From assembly GCA_903959905.1 (NCBI GenBank), contig CAJBYO010000016.1, positions 1-46,082 on the forward strand: DNA of 46,082 nt, given 5' to 3'. The notes under the pieces are model-generated. The model was not told the DNA's origin. It saw nothing but the letters and a program-made list of their open reading frames with translations, and searched no databases. The DNA is from an uncultured Bacteroidales bacterium (lineage in GTDB: Bacteria > Bacteroidota > Bacteroidia > Bacteroidales > FEN-979). This document shows positions 43,459-46,082 of this stretch, one piece after another (the first letter of the stretch is position 1; the number at the start of each line of letters is the position of its first letter). The translations under genes were made by a program, and so were the position numbers.

Positions 43459-46082
43459 ATGGAAAAACACGATAACATATCAGAAGCATCGGATTTGCGC
43501 AGGAAGGCAGAAGCGTCGCTGATAAATAAGGCTTTGGATGACGATTCTCAACTTTCAGATGTTGAATATCGCAAACTCATCTATGAGCTGCGGGTGCACC
43601 AGATTGAACTGGAATTGCAGAATGAAGAACTCTGCCATGCCCGGGAATTGGCAGAAGTTGCGAGTGACAAGTATATCAGATTGTACGACCTGGCTCCCGC
43701 CGGTTACTTTACACTAACGTATACAGGAGAAATTATAGAGTTAAATCTCGCCGGAGCGCTTATGCTGGGCAAAGTTCGTTCACATTTAATAAACAAAAAT
43801 TTCCATTTTTTTCTTTCCGGGGCTTCCAAGGATGTTTTCAAACTCTTTTTGGAGAACTCATTTAAAAAAAACACTCAAGAATCCTGTGAAGTATGTCTGA
43901 CAAACTCCGGCAAGGAGTCCTTGTTTCTCAATCTGTCGGGCATCACCTCTGAAAACAGGAAGCAATGCCTGGTAACTGCAGTTGATATCACCAAACTAAA
44001 ACAATCAGAAAGTGAAATAAAGAGAAAATCAGCCATCCTCAATAATCTAATCATCCATGTTCAGGAAGGTATTTTGCTCGAAGATTCAAACCGCAAAATT
44101 GTATTGACCAACCAGCTTTTTTGTGATATGTTTTCCATCCCTGCCCCACCCGAAGCGCTTGCAGGGGCCGACTGTTCAGAATCGGCGGAACAGACTAAAC
44201 ACTTCTTTAGGTATCCGGATAAATTTGTTTCAGGCATCAACATGGTACTCGCCAACCAAAAAGCGGTGTATAACGACGAACTTGAACTGCTTGACGGAAG
44301 ACATTTTGAAAGAGATTACATTCCAACATGGCTTAACGAAGTTTACTCAGGCCATTTGTGGAAATACAGGGACATTACGGAGCGTAAGCTGTCTCAGCAA
44401 AAACTGCAGGCATCTGAAGAGAGGTACCATTCTATTTTTGAAGGAAGTCCTGACGGAATATTGATTGCCGATGCGGATACTAAAATGATCACCTATGCCA
44501 ATTCCGCCATCTGCAGGGCACTCGGCTATACAATGGAACAATTAAAAGCGGTGAGCATTGCTGCCATTCATCCGCAGGACAGCTTCCAGCAAATTCTTGC
44601 AGAGTTCGAAAGTATGTTGCACGGAGATAAGATTCTTGCCGAAAATATTCAATGTCTCAAAAAGAATGGCGAGATTTTTTTCGCGGATATCAGCAGTGCG
44701 CTTATCCTGATAAATGGAAGGCCCCAATTGCTTGGTTTTTTCAGGGATATTACGGTACGTAAAAAGGTTGAAGACGAACTGAAAAAACGCTCGCAAGCCA
44801 TTGAACAAAGCCCGGTAATCATCTATATAACGAATCGGGAAGGGATTATTGAATATGCCAACCCGAAAGCAACAGAGGTCTCTGGCTATGCCAGCAACGA
44901 AATCGTTGGACAGAATCCCCGCATATTCAGTTCGGGGGAAAAACCAAAAGAAGAGTACAAATCCTTATGGCAGACAATCAGTACGGGAAAAGAATGGAAG
45001 GGCGAGTTCCATAACAAACGTAAAAACGGCGGGCTATACTGGGTAGCTGCATCCATTTCGCCTGTGATAAATAATATTGGGATGGTAACGCATTACCTGG
45101 CCATCGAGGAGGATATTACCGAACGTAAGATGGCAGAACAGCATATTCATGAGCTCAACGCAAATCTGGAGCTAACAGTCAACAAAAGAACCACACAGTA
45201 TAAAGAAGCCTTAGGGAGGCTGGAAAAGATTGCCGACAGGGTTCCCGGTGTTGTATACCAGTATCTTTTAAATCCGGATGGCTCTTCCTGTTTCCCCTTT
45301 GCCAGTGAAGGCATCCGTGACATTTACCAGGTCAGCCCTGAAGAGGTAGTTCATGATGCTTCCGCTGTATATACACGAATACACCCCGACGATTTTGACA
45401 GTGTGGTTGCCTCCATTCAGACATCTGCAAAAGACAATTCGCTATGGCAACATGAATATCGGGTCAGGTTCGATGACGGCACCATGCGTTGGTTATCTGG
45501 TAATGCCAAACCGCAAACCGAACCTGACGGCACTGTACTTTGGCATGGTTATATCTCGGATATCACCGAACGTAAACAAGTAGAAACGGCCATCATTAAA
45601 GCAAAAGAAGAGGCAGACAAAGCAAATCAGGCCAAAAGCGAATTCCTTTCGCGCATGAGCCACGAACTGCGAACACCCATGAATTCGATACTTGGCTTTG
45701 CACAGTTGCTGGAGATTGGCGAGCTGAAAGCATCGCATAAAACCGGTGTAAATCATATTCTGAACAGCGGCAAACACCTGCTCAACCTGATCAACGAGGT
45801 TTTAGACATTGCAGGCATTGAAGCAGGCCGCGTTTCACTTTCTTTTGTTCCCGTTGAGGTAGGCAGAATAATCACGGAAACCATAGACACCCTTTATCCA
45901 TCGGCTAATAAAATGCGTGTAACACTTGAATTGATAAATCATGAGTCGGACTCATTTTTTGTCAACGCCGATCATCATCGCTTACGGCAGGTTTTGATTA
46001 ATTTAATCAGCAATGCTATCAAATACAACCGTGAAGGTGGCTCAGTCATGATCAAAACTGAATTACAGCCGGGAATAGCACA
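43459..46082 (+). CDS. Multi-PAS sensor histidine kinase, 3' end outside window
   Basis: The frame is open from the ATG at 43459 to the window edge (874 codons and two bases). The N-terminal region has a coiled coil (YELRVHQIELELQNEEL, about 50-70) found ahead of many PAS kinases. Five PAS/PAC units follow at about 75-175, 190-310, 320-435, 442-560 and 590-710, several closing with a DIT-x-RK motif (RDITERK, RDITVRK, EDITERK, SDITERK). Another coiled coil (about 562-585) lies before the last unit. The HisKA phospho-acceptor is H735 in FLSRMSHELRTPMNS. The N box (RQVLINLISNAIKY) is reached at the end, and the G boxes and any receiver domain are cut off. No transmembrane segment or signal peptide is seen, so it is probably a cytoplasmic sensor. 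The ligand is unknown. Confidence 0.93.
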   Translation, partial: MEKHDNISEASDLRRKAEASLINKALDDDSQLSDVEYRKLIYELRVHQIELELQNEELCHARELAEVASDKYIRLYDLAPAGYFTLTYTGEIIELNLAGALMLGKVRSHLINKNFHFFLSGASKDVFKLFLENSFKKNTQESCEVCLTNSGKESLFLNLSGITSENRKQCLVTAVDITKLKQSESEIKRKSAILNNLIIHVQEGILLEDSNRKIVLTNQLFCDMFSIPAPPEALAGADCSESAEQTKHFFRYPDKFVSGINMVLANQKAVYNDELELLDGRHFERDYIPTWLNEVYSGHLWKYRDITERKLSQQKLQASEERYHSIFEGSPDGILIADADTKMITYANSAICRALGYTMEQLKAVSIAAIHPQDSFQQILAEFESMLHGDKILAENIQCLKKNGEIFFADISSALILINGRPQLLGFFRDITVRKKVEDELKKRSQAIEQSPVIIYITNREGIIEYANPKATEVSGYASNEIVGQNPRIFSSGEKPKEEYKSLWQTISTGKEWKGEFHNKRKNGGLYWVAASISPVINNIGMVTHYLAIEEDITERKMAEQHIHELNANLELTVNKRTTQYKEALGRLEKIADRVPGVVYQYLLNPDGSSCFPFASEGIRDIYQVSPEEVVHDASAVYTRIHPDDFDSVVASIQTSAKDNSLWQHEYRVRFDDGTMRWLSGNAKPQTEPDGTVLWHGYISDITERKQVETAIIKAKEEADKANQAKSEFLSRMSHELRTPMNSILGFAQLLEIGELKASHKTGVNHILNSGKHLLNLINEVLDIAGIEAGRVSLSFVPVEVGRIITETIDTLYPSANKMRVTLELINHESDSFFVNADHHRLRQVLINLISNAIKYNREGGSVMIKTELQPGIA

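Overview
The window is a chromosomal segment of a member of the Bacteroidota, most likely an uncultured Bacteroidales-like relative. The evidence is Por/type IX secretion C-terminal sorting domains on two proteins (249-947 and 36241-36894), many secreted outer-membrane beta-barrels whose signal peptides end in xxxAQ, a LytS/LytTR two-component pair, and upstream boxes matching the Bacteroidetes sigma-ABfr consensus (TTTG-N19-TAnnTTTG). No rRNA, tRNA, CRISPR array, integrase or transposase gene was seen. The species cannot be named from this sequence.

Layout. 1-152: tail of a GxxExxY-type (PD-(D/E)XK-like) protein whose stop codon is followed directly by a long palindromic repeat. 249-947: a shortened parallel-beta-helix/T9SS protein, probably a remnant. 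1062-3841: methylmalonyl-CoA decarboxylase, divergent from a ParE-type topoisomerase subunit. 3844-5944: an HD hydrolase overlapping the Nnr nicotinamide-nucleotide repair enzyme. 6188-9588: a tightly overlapping minus-strand operon dapF - GNAT - mltG - DUF2279. 9648-10958 and 11207-11698: a BamA/Omp85-like barrel and a ProX-type aminoacyl-tRNA deacylase. 11811-14509: an envelope-stress-like operon (LiaF-like membrane protein, LytS-type kinase, LytTR regulator), then a 29-codon membrane-peptide ORF. 14526-20665: MscS channel, barrels, a lipoprotein glycerophosphodiesterase and a decayed barrel gene. 20812-26225: a secreted tricorn-type protease, a BamA-like barrel bracketed by two copies of one palindromic repeat, and a small secreted helical protein. 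26668-31306: arylsulfatase, 5'-nucleotidase and a DUF6515 protein. 31925-36894: a respiratory operon (HMA/T9SS protein, cytochrome b, Rieske protein, octaheme cytochrome c with TPR). 37095-40119: DUF4136 lipoprotein, barrels and PpnP. 40201-43143: pyruvate kinase and a beta-CASP metallo-hydrolase. 43459 to the window end: a large multi-PAS hybrid-style sensor kinase cut by the window edge.

The most coherent functional unit is the 34258-36894 (to 31925) operon. It encodes a cytochrome bc-like quinol oxidase in which an octaheme c-type cytochrome takes the place expected for cytochrome c1. The most unusual non-coding feature is the number of palindromic or tandem short-motif repeats. They share an architecture (two arms each built from reiterated 7-15 bp words) but not one sequence. 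They sit between genes, inside an operon, and twice inside coding regions.
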